Assembly: GCA_013141055.1 (NCBI GenBank)
Contig: JABFRS010000001.1
Span: forward strand, 682,001 to 746,000
DNA length: 64,000 bases
Source of the DNA: Cyclobacteriaceae bacterium
GTDB lineage: Bacteria; Bacteroidota; Bacteroidia; Cytophagales; Cyclobacteriaceae
Reading direction: 5' to 3'
Under the pieces are notes generated by a model. That model was given only the letters and a program-made list of their open reading frames with translations, was not told the origin of the DNA and made no database searches. Below are positions 46,182-54,882 of the stretch, piece after piece; position 1 is the stretch's first letter, and the number at the start of each line of letters is the position of its first letter. Both the position numbers and the translations under genes were made by a program.

Positions 46182-48605
46182 ATGATCCACAATTATCTGA
46201 CCATCGCCTTTCGTTTCATGCTGAAACAAGTTGGCTTTACGGTCATTAACGTGTTTGGTCTTACCGTTGGAATCACCTGCAGTCTTCTGATTCTGCTTTA
46301 TGTTCAGGATGAATTGAGCTTTGATCGGTTCCATCCTGATGCGGAGCGCACATATCGACTTGGTTTTCAAGGGAACTTTCAACAAAAGAAGATCAATTCA
46401 ACACTGACAGGCAGCCCTGCCGCTGAGGTCATCCAAAAAAAGATACCCGAAGTCGAATCAGTTTTTAGATTAACGAAGTGGGCAACATTCCCAGTCCGTT
46501 TTGGTGAAAAGGCTTTTACTGAAAAATATCTTCTGCTCGCAGATTCAAACTTTTTTACTTTTTTCAATTTTGAATTAGTTGCTGGAGATCGCAACGAAGT
46601 TTTGAAAGGCGCTGGAAAACTTGTGATTTCTGAATCTGCTGCCCAACGGTATTTCGATTATAAAGGCGCCGGAGATTCCTCACCCATCGGAAAAAAACTT
46701 ATGCTTGCACAGGGGTACGAAGCTGTGATTTCTGGGATCGCAAAAGACGCTCCTGTTAATTCACATCTCCATTACTCACTTATTCTTTCATTGAATTCAT
46801 GGGATGAACTTGCAACTTCAGGATGGATTCAAGGGAAAGTAATTACTTATTACAAGTTAAAAGAAAACGTTTCTCCAAAAGAAGCTGAGGATAAAATATT
46901 CAGTCTTCTGGAAGATAAAATTGATGAAGAGCTAAGAAGAGAGCAAAAAATCAATCTGACTCAGTTTAAAAGACGTGGTGACAATGCGGAATTCTCCTCA
47001 CAGCCGATGCTGGACATACACCTTAAATCGCATTTGGATGATGAAATCGAAATCAACGGAAACATGCAATACATTTACATGTTCTCAGCCATTGCTCTCT
47101 TCATTACATTGTTGGCATGTATCAATTTTGTTAATCTATCAACCGCCAGATCTGTAAGTCGTGCCAAAGAAGTAAGTATTCGGAAATCGATCGGGGCGTT
47201 AGATGGAATTATCATCAGGCAATTCTTATTGGAGTCATACCTCTATATTCTTATCGCGTTTTTTATTGCCTGCTTCTTTGTCCTTGTTTTATTGATTCCA
47301 TTCAATTTCTTTACCGATAAGCATCTCAGTTTTTTCACACTATCCCATCCATTCTTTTTTATTGGATGTCTTCTTTTCATTTTTATCATAGGACTTCTGG
47401 CAGGAAGTTATCCCGCCTTTTATCTGACACAATACAATCCAATTGAGGTTCTTAAAGGAAGTCTGCGCGCGAGACGGAGAAGATACGGCATCAGGAATAT
47501 TCTTGTTATTTTTCAGTTTTTTATTTCAGCCTGCCTGATCATTGCCACCCTTGTTGTTTATGAACAGCTTCAGCATCTACAAAAAACAAATCTGGGTTTT
47601 GAAAAGGATAACCTTATCAATCTTTTACATACCAAAAATCTTGGAAAAAATGCCAGTGCATTTAAAGATGAACTTCTAAAAAATCCAGAAATCCTTTCTG
47701 CTAGCTATTGCAATCGTCTCCCGCCAAACATTGACTGGCAATCTGTTTTCAGATCACCTGAATCGGACAAGGATTTTCTATTGGCGGTGTATGAGATGGA
47801 TTATGATCATCTCAAGACAATGGGATATTCCATGGAAAAGGGTCGCTTCTTTTCAAAAGATGCAGGAGTAGATTCAAATACCGTGATCCTCAATGAAACC
47901 GCTGTTCAAAAATTAAATCTTAAGGATTTCGAAGGAAAGAAGTTATTCACAACTTATGATTCAGAAAAGGGTGCCCTTCGTGAAGTCATTGGAGTCATGA
48001 AAGACTTTAACTTCCAATCTCTAAAAGATCCCATACAGCCCATGGCCATAATTCTTGGATATGAGCCTAACTGGGAAATGGCGATTCGTATTTCACCAGG
48101 TGATCCTGAAGATAAAATTGCATTCATTCGAAATGCCTGGAAAAAATTTGCGCCACAAACTCCATTTGAATACACTTTCCTGGATAAGAATTTTGAAGCA
48201 AAACAGAAAACTGAAAAGCAGATCAGTAAGCTCTTTGTGTTCTTCACCATTCTTGCCATTCTCATTGCTTGCTTTGGACTTTTCGGACTAGCAACATTTA
48301 CTGCCGAACAAAGAACAAAAGAGATTGGCATTCGCAAAGCCCTTGGGGCGACAATGCTTGAGATCGGCGCGATGCTTAATTATGATATCCTGAAACTTGT
48401 ACTTTTTGCAAATCTTATCGCATGGCCTATCAGTGGATGGATTATGTACCAGTGGCTGGATCAATTTGCGTATCATATCACGTTACACGTCTGGTTCTTT
48501 TTGTTTGCCGGATTTGTCACAGTGATTATTGCCTTTCTTTCTGTAAGCTATCAGGCGCTAAAAGTGGCCAGAAGCAATCCGGTAACATCCCTCAGGACTG
48601 ATTAA
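46182..48605 (+). CDS. Duplicated FtsX/MacB-type ABC permease (orphan), copy 5
   Basis: The 807-residue paralogue begins MIHNYLTIAFRFMLKQVGF. Coupling segments are STARSVSRAKEVSIRKSIGALDGII and EQRTKEIGIRKALGATMLEIG, and the end is VTSLRTD. A 6-bp inverted repeat AATTCT/AGAATT (46150-46169) with TTAATTTG in its loop lies just upstream and could include a separate promoter. No ATPase gene precedes or follows. The next gene, 68 bp downstream, is a secreted repeat protein. Confidence 0.9.
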   Translation: MIHNYLTIAFRFMLKQVGFTVINVFGLTVGITCSLLILLYVQDELSFDRFHPDAERTYRLGFQGNFQQKKINSTLTGSPAAEVIQKKIPEVESVFRLTKWATFPVRFGEKAFTEKYLLLADSNFFTFFNFELVAGDRNEVLKGAGKLVISESAAQRYFDYKGAGDSSPIGKKLMLAQGYEAVISGIAKDAPVNSHLHYSLILSLNSWDELATSGWIQGKVITYYKLKENVSPKEAEDKIFSLLEDKIDEELRREQKINLTQFKRRGDNAEFSSQPMLDIHLKSHLDDEIEINGNMQYIYMFSAIALFITLLACINFVNLSTARSVSRAKEVSIRKSIGALDGIIIRQFLLESYLYILIAFFIACFFVLVLLIPFNFFTDKHLSFFTLSHPFFFIGCLLFIFIIGLLAGSYPAFYLTQYNPIEVLKGSLRARRRRYGIRNILVIFQFFISACLIIATLVVYEQLQHLQKTNLGFEKDNLINLLHTKNLGKNASAFKDELLKNPEILSASYCNRLPPNIDWQSVFRSPESDKDFLLAVYEMDYDHLKTMGYSMEKGRFFSKDAGVDSNTVILNETAVQKLNLKDFEGKKLFTTYDSEKGALREVIGVMKDFNFQSLKDPIQPMAIILGYEPNWEMAIRISPGDPEDKIAFIRNAWKKFAPQTPFEYTFLDKNFEAKQKTEKQISKLFVFFTILAILIACFGLFGLATFTAEQRTKEIGIRKALGATMLEIGAMLNYDILKLVLFANLIAWPISGWIMYQWLDQFAYHITLHVWFFLFAGFVTVIIAFLSVSYQALKVARSNPVTSLRTD

Positions 48606-48673
48606 TCTTTTTTTGCGCCGACTAGGGGTCATGACCTTTATGGTTGTCATAGGGGAAACAAAGTTAAATACTC

Positions 48674-49423
48674 ATGAAAACCATCATAAAAACATTCCTT
48701 TTCGCTTCTGCAATACTATTGTCAGGGATAAGCCAGGCACAGGAAAGCGAAAGCAGAATTCTATCTTCATTTGAAAAAATCATTGCCTCACCGCGGGTGA
48801 ATGTGATCCTGATAAAAGGCGATCAGGAGTCCATTCGTTTTATTTTTAATGATATCCCCGAAAGCAAAGTAAATGCTGTCGTGAAGGGTAATAAGCTTAG
48901 AATTTATCTTGATCATGCCCGTGTAACGGAACGTCAGGTACGAATTACTGAAAATGGTCATACTCACAAGCGGGGAATTTATGCCGGTTCAGCCGTTACT
49001 GCCTATGTTACCTATAAAGAATTGAAATCTATCGAGGTGCGTGGTGAACAGGAATTGCGCTGTGACGATGAACTCACATCCGACAAGTTCAAACTTAAAG
49101 CCTATGGCGAAACAGAAATACGTCTTGCATCATTGGTTACAAAGAAGTTCAAAGCTTCATTGTATGGAGAAAATGATTTAAAAATAAAATCTGGTACAAC
49201 GGATCGTCAGGTGTATCGACTTTTTGGTGAGAATAAAATTGATACACGTGGACTTAAAAGTGAAATTGCCTTAACACGCATTTACGGTGAGGGGAAAATA
49301 AGCGTATCGGCGTCTGACGAAGTTCGTGTTAACGCTTTGGGTGAACCTACAATCAATGTTGAAGGAACATCCATTATCAGCAAGAGAGTCATTTTAGGTC
49401 GTGCTACCATCAACGTTAATTAA
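48674..49423 (+). CDS. Head GIN domain (DUF2807) secreted protein
   Basis: The 249-residue protein has a signal peptide (cleavage after SQAQ, about 23). The rest fits the DUF2807 'auto-transporter adhesin head GIN' beta-solenoid: FEKIIASPRVNVILIKGDQESI opens the domain. Gly-Glu turns recur at residues 124, 145, 165, 185, 205 and 223, about every 20 residues, one per solenoid coil. It is probably a surface or periplasmic protein. Its role is unknown, but it follows the permease array and is closed by a strong hairpin. Confidence 0.8.
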   Translation: MKTIIKTFLFASAILLSGISQAQESESRILSSFEKIIASPRVNVILIKGDQESIRFIFNDIPESKVNAVVKGNKLRIYLDHARVTERQVRITENGHTHKRGIYAGSAVTAYVTYKELKSIEVRGEQELRCDDELTSDKFKLKAYGETEIRLASLVTKKFKASLYGENDLKIKSGTTDRQVYRLFGENKIDTRGLKSEIALTRIYGEGKISVSASDEVRVNALGEPTINVEGTSIISKRVILGRATINVN

Positions 49424-49433
49424 TACAATCAAG

Positions 49434-49463
49434 ATACTGAAGCACATCAAAGTGCTTCAGTAT
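49434..49463. terminator. Hairpin terminator after GIN-domain gene
   Basis: A perfect 12-bp stem, ATACTGAAGCAC with GTGCTTCAGTAT, has a 6-nt loop and is followed by TACTTT. The T-run is weak, so efficiency is uncertain. Confidence 0.7.
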
Positions 49464-49542
49464 TACTTTCCCCAACTTGAAACGATAGCTGCTCCGCCAT
49501 TTTATAAAGCTTTTTACTAGCTTTAAGGGTTATCGATCATTT

Positions 49543-50640
49543 ATGCAAGAAACCCGTTTCACGGAATCAATACTTTTCAAGGCATTGTGCGCCGCCCTTT
49601 TCACTGGCATCATCATTTTTCTGCTGATATTCTTCAAAGAACTTCTCAAGCCATTGGCGCTCGGAATACTCTTGTGGTATTTTATCAAAGCTTTTAATGG
49701 TCTTATCGAAAAAATTAAATTTCGTGGCAAACCTCTGAATATCTGGTTAAGAAGAGGCATTGCTTTACTGATCATCATTGGTGTAATCGAAGGCTCAATC
49801 CGTGTACTCGTTGCCAATATCAATCAGATCATTACTAATTACCCTGCCTACAGGGCAACGCTTGATACCATGATTGCTTCATTGGGAAATAGTGTTGGAA
49901 TGGAAAATCTTACCAATAATATTGAAACCAAGATCGGTGAACTTGACATTGAAGGCTTTCTCAAAGAAATGGTGACTTCAACATCAAGTCTCGTTGGGAA
50001 TCTATTCCTGGTAATTGTTTACACTATCTTCCTTCTTCTTGAAGAAAATTCATTCGTTAAGAAAATGTCGATGGTCTTCAACGCACCAGGACAAGCCGAC
50101 AAGATATCGAGGCTCATGAATCAAATCTATCATTCCACCAATAAATACATGACCGTAAAGGCCTTCGTCAGTCTCGCAATCGCTGTCCTGGGGTACATTG
50201 TGTTGATCATCGTCGGTGTTGATTTTGCTTTTCTCTGGGCACTATTGATCTTCGGATTGAATTTCATTCCTTATGTAGGATCTCTCATCTCTACCCTCCT
50301 ACCTGCAGTATTTTCTGTTCTTCAATTTGGATCGCTATGGCCGTTTGCGTATGTCTTCGGAAGTATTATGATGATCCATGTTATCATTGGTAATTATGTG
50401 GAACCAAAGGTCATGGGGAAATCACTCAACCTTAGTCCACTTGTGGTACTCGTAGCTCTTTCCTTCTGGGGGGCGGTTTGGGGATTACTGGGTATGCTGT
50501 TGTCAGTACCCTTCACTTCCATTATGCTGATTACATTCGCGCAGTTTCCCTCTACCAGAGGAATTGCCATCATGCTGACAGAACATGGAGATATTGAAGG
50601 CCTGCAGATAAAAGATGAAAGTATCATTACTGAAAACTGA
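49543..50640 (+). CDS. AI-2E family transporter (PerM-like)
   Basis: The 365-residue protein has the AI-2E/PerM plan: paired N-terminal helices, a periplasmic helical segment, and C-terminal helices with the conserved GLNFIPYVGSLISTLLP and a GNYVEPKVMGKSLNLSPLVVL region. Members include the TqsA autoinducer exporter and Na/H antiporters, so the substrate is not inferred. It heads a close-packed unit with DoxX and DUF3089 genes (3-nt and 12-nt gaps). Confidence 0.9.
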   Translation: MQETRFTESILFKALCAALFTGIIIFLLIFFKELLKPLALGILLWYFIKAFNGLIEKIKFRGKPLNIWLRRGIALLIIIGVIEGSIRVLVANINQIITNYPAYRATLDTMIASLGNSVGMENLTNNIETKIGELDIEGFLKEMVTSTSSLVGNLFLVIVYTIFLLLEENSFVKKMSMVFNAPGQADKISRLMNQIYHSTNKYMTVKAFVSLAIAVLGYIVLIIVGVDFAFLWALLIFGLNFIPYVGSLISTLLPAVFSVLQFGSLWPFAYVFGSIMMIHVIIGNYVEPKVMGKSLNLSPLVVLVALSFWGAVWGLLGMLLSVPFTSIMLITFAQFPSTRGIAIMLTEHGDIEGLQIKDESIITEN

Positions 50641-50643
50641 TCG

Positions 50644-51003
50644 ATGAAAACTCTAAGGTCCATTCTCGCTATCCTGTTTGGGATATTTCTGATCATCGGT
50701 GGCGTCAATCATTTCATAAAACCTGAAATGTATGATCCACTGATTCCCGACTTCTTTCCAAAACTCATGGTCAATTACATAACTGGTGCGATTGAAGTAA
50801 TACTGGGTATTGGAGCAATTATTCCTGCTTACAGAAGTCGCGCTGGAATGGGGATCTTAATATTGATGGTTATTTTTCTCCCCATTCATATCTGGGATGT
50901 GTTCCGAGACAATCCGGCAATGGGAAGTCAGGGCAAAGCAATCCTGCGGGTTCCATTCCAATTTCTTTTCATTCTTTGGGCGTGGTTCATTTCAAAAAAA
51001 TAA
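50644..51003 (+). CDS. DoxX family membrane protein
   Basis: The 119-residue protein has four membrane helices. The family pattern is GVNHFIKPEMYDPLIPDFFP in the first loop, TGAIEVILGIGAIIP, and the end segment LRVPFQFLFILWAWFISKK. DoxX-like proteins are small quinone- or redox-linked membrane proteins, mostly of unknown role. It lies 3 nt after the AI-2E gene. Confidence 0.85.
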   Translation: MKTLRSILAILFGIFLIIGGVNHFIKPEMYDPLIPDFFPKLMVNYITGAIEVILGIGAIIPAYRSRAGMGILILMVIFLPIHIWDVFRDNPAMGSQGKAILRVPFQFLFILWAWFISKK

Positions 51004-51015
51004 ATAACAATCATA

Positions 51016-52062
51016 GTGATCCGGAAAATTTCTAAAGCTCATCTTTTCATCTTTATTAGCATTATTATATCCAGTGCCTGCAGCAAAGGCGTATACGTAA
51101 TAGAAAAGAAGTTTGCCGATTCGCCCATTCCATCTGCCCCCGACTATAGCAAGGAAGAGCAGTGGGCTTCACTTCCCGGCAAAGCGGATGCAGCGGATAG
51201 CGTACCTCTGAAATCGAATCTTAAGAACACCCAAGATCAGGCAAAGGCAGACGTGTTCTTTGTCTTTCCAACAACTTTTACGGAAGAACCTCAGAATCAA
51301 TATCTGTGGAACGCCGACATTGGTGATAAGAATATCAATTACAAAACACAGACAACAACGATTCTGAATCAGGCAAGTATCTTCAATGGCTCCTGCAGAA
51401 TCTATGCACCTTACTACCGGCAGGCACATCTTTACTCATTTTACGCAAAGGACGAAAATGATGGAAACAGCGCTTTGAATCTGGCCTATAAAGATGTTCA
51501 GGCAGCCTTCGAATATTATTTAAAGCATTATAACAATGGTCGTCCTATTGTGATTGCTTCTCATAGCCAGGGCAGCTATCATGCCATGAGACTCTTAAGA
51601 GATTATTTTGACGGAAAAGATTTACAAAAACAATTGGTAGTTGCTTATCTGGCAGGTCGTGCTATCAAGCCTGATGAGTTCAGATTTATCCATCCAACAG
51701 AAAAGCCTGATGAAGTCGCAGTATGGGCATCCTGGAATACTTATGCAAGAAAATTCTTTCCGGATAATTATGAGAAATACTTCCGGCATTCTCTTTCCAC
51801 AAATCCTCTTCTTTGGAACTCCAGCAGCGACTTCGCTGCCAAAGAATTAAATCATGGTGGTGTGGGTCGTCATTTTACATTTGTACCAAATCTCGTTGAC
51901 GCTCAGAATCATGAAGGAGTTTTGTGGATCAACAAGCCTTACATCCCTGGTCGCTTTTTAATACGCGTAAGGAGATGGCATATAGCAGACATGAATTTCT
52001 TTTACATGAACATCCGGGAAAATGTTCAGTTGAGGATAGAGAGTTTTGAAAAAATAAAGTAA
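51016..52062 (+). CDS. DUF3089 alpha/beta-hydrolase-like lipoprotein
   Basis: The 348-residue protein starts at a GTG 12 nt after the DoxX stop. A lipoprotein-like signal ends IISSACSKG (Cys22). The DUF3089 domain shows DVFFVFPTTFTEE, SIFNGSCRIYAPYYRQ, and the nucleophile elbow IASHSQGSYH, a SxSxG variant of GxSxG. Later come LDAQNHEGVLW and a terminal histidine region. The fold is lipase-like and the substrate is unknown. It ends the AI-2E/DoxX operon. Confidence 0.83.
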   Translation: MIRKISKAHLFIFISIIISSACSKGVYVIEKKFADSPIPSAPDYSKEEQWASLPGKADAADSVPLKSNLKNTQDQAKADVFFVFPTTFTEEPQNQYLWNADIGDKNINYKTQTTTILNQASIFNGSCRIYAPYYRQAHLYSFYAKDENDGNSALNLAYKDVQAAFEYYLKHYNNGRPIVIASHSQGSYHAMRLLRDYFDGKDLQKQLVVAYLAGRAIKPDEFRFIHPTEKPDEVAVWASWNTYARKFFPDNYEKYFRHSLSTNPLLWNSSSDFAAKELNHGGVGRHFTFVPNLVDAQNHEGVLWINKPYIPGRFLIRVRRWHIADMNFFYMNIRENVQLRIESFEKIK

Positions 52063-52092
52063 GCTATTCAGGGGAATACTGCACTTGCTATC

Positions 52093-52692
52093 TTAACTTC
52101 TCTTGATCTCCGTAAGCTTATTCCTCTCATTCTGAAGTTCGCGGGAAAGTTTGGTCTGACGATCCAGAGCCTTTCTCTTATAATCCTCAAACTCATTATT
52201 TGTTGAATCAATAAGATCTGATTTCTCACTGATCGTTGCTTGTTGTGATTTTAGTCTTGCACCTAAAGCTCCCAGCAGCACCAGAAGACCAATCACGGTT
52301 ACTGCCGAGATGGTAATAAACATTTTCTTTTCAAAATCAATCCCAAGAACATTGATATGAGTTCCTGCATAAGTAATTTCCTCCATCGAAGCTTCCTTCT
52401 GCAGAAGAGTTGTTTTTATACTTTGCAATTCTGTTTCCAGGGCAGTGACTTTATTCCTGGTTTCTCTCAGAACTGCTTTTCCTGAATTTAAAGAATCCAT
52501 TGTGATCTTCCACACGCCATCCAGGACAAATTCCTTAACAACTTTATAATCATTGTAAGTCTGTGATTTTGCCTTCATCACCACGTAACGCTCCCTCAAC
52601 GTCGACTTTTCATCCACACTGGCAGTTTCCGTAACCTGTGCCAGGAGAGATTGAAAAGCCAACAACCCGATCAATGCAAATAGATATTTCAT
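52093..52692 (-). CDS. Secreted/membrane coiled-coil protein
   Basis: The 199-residue protein has a signal peptide (MKYLFALIGLLAFQSLLAQ), a helical region with coiled-coil heptads (about 70-105), one membrane helix (about 127-147, ITISAVTVIGLLVLLGAL) and a second charged coiled coil to the C-terminus. Similar proteins in Cytophagales are often labelled 'tRNA (guanine-N1)-methyltransferase', but nothing here supports that enzyme. A scaffold or envelope role is more plausible. It is divergent from a small coiled-coil gene. Confidence 0.6.
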   Translation of the reverse strand: MKYLFALIGLLAFQSLLAQVTETASVDEKSTLRERYVVMKAKSQTYNDYKVVKEFVLDGVWKITMDSLNSGKAVLRETRNKVTALETELQSIKTTLLQKEASMEEITYAGTHINVLGIDFEKKMFITISAVTVIGLLVLLGALGARLKSQQATISEKSDLIDSTNNEFEDYKRKALDRQTKLSRELQNERNKLTEIKRS

Positions 52693-52854
52693 GACAGAAA
52701 CTTATGCTATATATAGCTGCATTCCAATTCTGAGTGTTTGAAAGCGCTAAAATTTCAGTTAAGTCAAAGGTAGGATCGGTGAAAGACAGGAAAATCAATT
52801 AAGGATTCTCGGAATTTTTAAGGAAAACTGTAACTTGAAGTATACCCTCACACT

Positions 52855-53115
52855 ATGAAAAAGAACATAATCATTGCCATTCTTGCCTTTATGTCTGTGA
52901 CGGCCATAGTTTATGGCTACAGTCAGAAAAACAGAGCTGATGAGCAGGAAGCGCTTGCTATGGAAAATATTAACAGGGCGGAGCAAGCGGAGCTAATGGC
53001 GAAAAAGAACGCCGAAGAGGCAATGAGAGCACAAGAACGAATGGCAATAACTCTTGAGAATGCAATGCAGGCTGGGGAGAACGCTTCTAATAAACTTAAA
53101 TCAGGAAAGAAATAA
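52855..53115 (+). CDS. Small membrane-anchored coiled-coil protein
   Basis: The 86-residue protein has one N-terminal hydrophobic helix (about 4-21) followed by an uninterrupted Ala/Glu/Met-rich amphipathic helix (EQEALAMENINRAEQAELM and on) and a basic tail (KLKSGKK). No family is recognised. A 32-residue membrane peptide gene follows 19 nt later, so the two may form one unit. Confidence 0.6.
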   Translation: MKKNIIIAILAFMSVTAIVYGYSQKNRADEQEALAMENINRAEQAELMAKKNAEEAMRAQERMAITLENAMQAGENASNKLKSGKK

Positions 53116-53134
53116 GAGTTTAAATCATTAATCT

Positions 53135-53233
53135 ATGAATACAGGATTACTAGTTTCCATTATTATTCCAGTCATGATTGGAATGATTGCCATCTTTTGG
53201 TTCATCAACAATAAAAAAGGAGATAAGAAATAG
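53135..53233 (+). CDS. 32-residue single-span membrane peptide
   Basis: An ATG at 53135 opens a 32-codon frame ending TAG at 53233. The product starts MNTGLLVSIIIPVMIGMIAI, then continues FWFINNKKGDKK: one strong membrane helix with a Lys-rich cytoplasmic tail. This is a composition seldom produced by chance. It lies 19 nt after the 86-residue coiled-coil gene and converges on the monooxygenase gene. Confidence 0.5.
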   Translation: MNTGLLVSIIIPVMIGMIAIFWFINNKKGDKK

Positions 53234-53234
53234 A

Positions 53235-54257
53235 TTAATGAACCAGATTGAAAGTTTTTAGATCGAAAGCATCTGCGATGATCTCATATGATTGAAGTCT
53301 TTCTTCTTGAGTATCCGCAAATGTTGCTATCATCACCTCCTCAACATCGAGAGTTTTCGCAAGCTGACTAATCTTTTCTTTCACAATCTCACGAGTGCCT
53401 GTTATCATTCGTCTGCGATTTTGCTTCACCCTCATCATTTCATCCATCGAGTAAGAATATGATTTGATTGATTCATATGAAGGGGCCTCATCAATTTTTC
53501 CTTTCTCAATACTAAGAAGACGATAGTCCATCACTGCCTGAACCTGTTCTGCTTTTTCCTCAGTCTCACCACAAAAAACAAAAATCCCAGCACTTGCCTG
53601 TGGAACTTTCAATTCATCAGATGGTTTGAATCTTTCACGATATGCCTTAATAGCCTCTGCCCCTCCAACAGGATTAATAAATTGTGCGTAGGAAAGCGCC
53701 ATTCCAAAATGCGCTGCGATAAAAGCGCTTTCACCACTTGACGTCAGCATCCAGAGTGCTGGCGCTGAATCAACCTGGGGAATTGCTTTGACTTTTTCAT
53801 GAACAGTTCCTGCTTCTGAAGCACCGGAAAGAAATGCTTTCAGATCAACAATCTGCTGAACATACTCCTGAGGATTAAAAGTATTGGAAGGATTGAGCAG
53901 CGATGCCGTAAGACGGTCACCACCGGGAGCACGACCTATTCCAAGATCAATACGTCCAGGGTAAAGTGCTTCCAGCAATCTGAAATTCTCGGCCATCTTT
54001 AGCGTACTATGATTCGGCAGCATAATACCGCCCGATCCAAAGCGAAGATTTCTGGTTTCTCCTGCCAGACGGGCGATCAGCACTTCCGGCGCCGCGCATG
54101 CTAGAGTGCCAATATTATGATGCTCAGATATCCAATATCTTGAATAGCCAAGCTTATCTGCATGTCGGGCAAGCTGAATGCTCTCCTGTAATGCTTCCTT
54201 GGCATTGCTCCCTCTCCGTATAGGAGTCTGATCAAGTACACTTAATTTCAATTTCAT
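53235..54257 (-). CDS. LLM class flavin-dependent oxidoreductase (luciferase-like)
   Basis: The 340-residue protein begins MKLKLSVLDQTPIRRGSNAKEALQ, as in MsnO8-type luciferase-family monooxygenases. It contains YWISEHHN, GSGGIMLPNHS, LGIGRAPGGDRLT and the GTREIVKEKI segment near the end. This supports a TIM-barrel FMN-dependent oxidoreductase. The substrate is unknown. Its stop is 1 nt from the 32-residue peptide gene's stop, on the opposite strand. Confidence 0.9.
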   Translation of the reverse strand: MKLKLSVLDQTPIRRGSNAKEALQESIQLARHADKLGYSRYWISEHHNIGTLACAAPEVLIARLAGETRNLRFGSGGIMLPNHSTLKMAENFRLLEALYPGRIDLGIGRAPGGDRLTASLLNPSNTFNPQEYVQQIVDLKAFLSGASEAGTVHEKVKAIPQVDSAPALWMLTSSGESAFIAAHFGMALSYAQFINPVGGAEAIKAYRERFKPSDELKVPQASAGIFVFCGETEEKAEQVQAVMDYRLLSIEKGKIDEAPSYESIKSYSYSMDEMMRVKQNRRRMITGTREIVKEKISQLAKTLDVEEVMIATFADTQEERLQSYEIIADAFDLKTFNLVH

Positions 54258-54396
54258 CCTGATGATTTACTTGAGATATGCCCGATAACAAGAGTTTGTG
54301 AAAACTAGTGCCCGTTTCTGTAAATTTTATCCCTTAATTCAGGCTATCGGAAAAAACACTTAGACAATGTATGTTTACAGCTCCCAATCGACAAAA

Positions 54397-54882
54397 ATGA
54401 AATCACTTCTTACACTCTTTTCAATGCTCCTTGCAATGACCCTGCATGCTCAGGATGACATGACAAAGCTCAAAGCACTGAATGCCAGATTCATTAATAA
54501 TTTTATTACGAATGACACTGCATCTCATAACAAAATACTACATAAGGATTTTACGCTGATTGATATCGATGGAAACAGAACGAAGCGAAAGAAGTACCTC
54601 GAAGAGTGGGCAACAGGATACACTAGCAGTCTGATCTATTTTGATTTTAGAAAACAGGATATTAAAATATTCGGAAATACAGCCCTTGTCAGTTCCGTTA
54701 CAAAAGGTATAAATCTTAAGGACGGTGTCGAGAAAACGAACCACACGATTTACACAGACATTTACATAAAAGAGAACGATGAATGGAAGTGCATTCAGGC
54801 ACAAATTACTCCAGTCTCCAAAAAACATATTCCTAAAGAAGAAACCATTGTAAAAAAATATATCAACGGAAAGATTCAGTAA
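54397..54882 (+). CDS. Secreted NTF2-like protein (DUF4440 type)
   Basis: The 161-residue protein has a signal peptide (MKSLLTLFSMLLAMTLHAQ) and an NTF2-fold domain: LNARFINNFITNDTASHNKILHKDFTLIDIDGN, then alternating strands ending EWKCIQAQITPV. An in-frame ATG at 54367 is rejected because it precedes the signal peptide with ten polar residues and overlaps a -7-like TATGTTTA. The function is unknown; some members are ketosteroid-isomerase-like. Its stop abuts the stop of the convergent beta-lactamase gene. Confidence 0.8.
   Translation: MKSLLTLFSMLLAMTLHAQDDMTKLKALNARFINNFITNDTASHNKILHKDFTLIDIDGNRTKRKKYLEEWATGYTSSLIYFDFRKQDIKIFGNTALVSSVTKGINLKDGVEKTNHTIYTDIYIKENDEWKCIQAQITPVSKKHIPKEETIVKKYINGKIQ

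Noticed and set aside
34825-48605. Permease array considered as a mobile or repeat-driven element
   Set aside because: Similarity is at protein level between divergent paralogues. No terminal repeats, transposase or integrase is visible.
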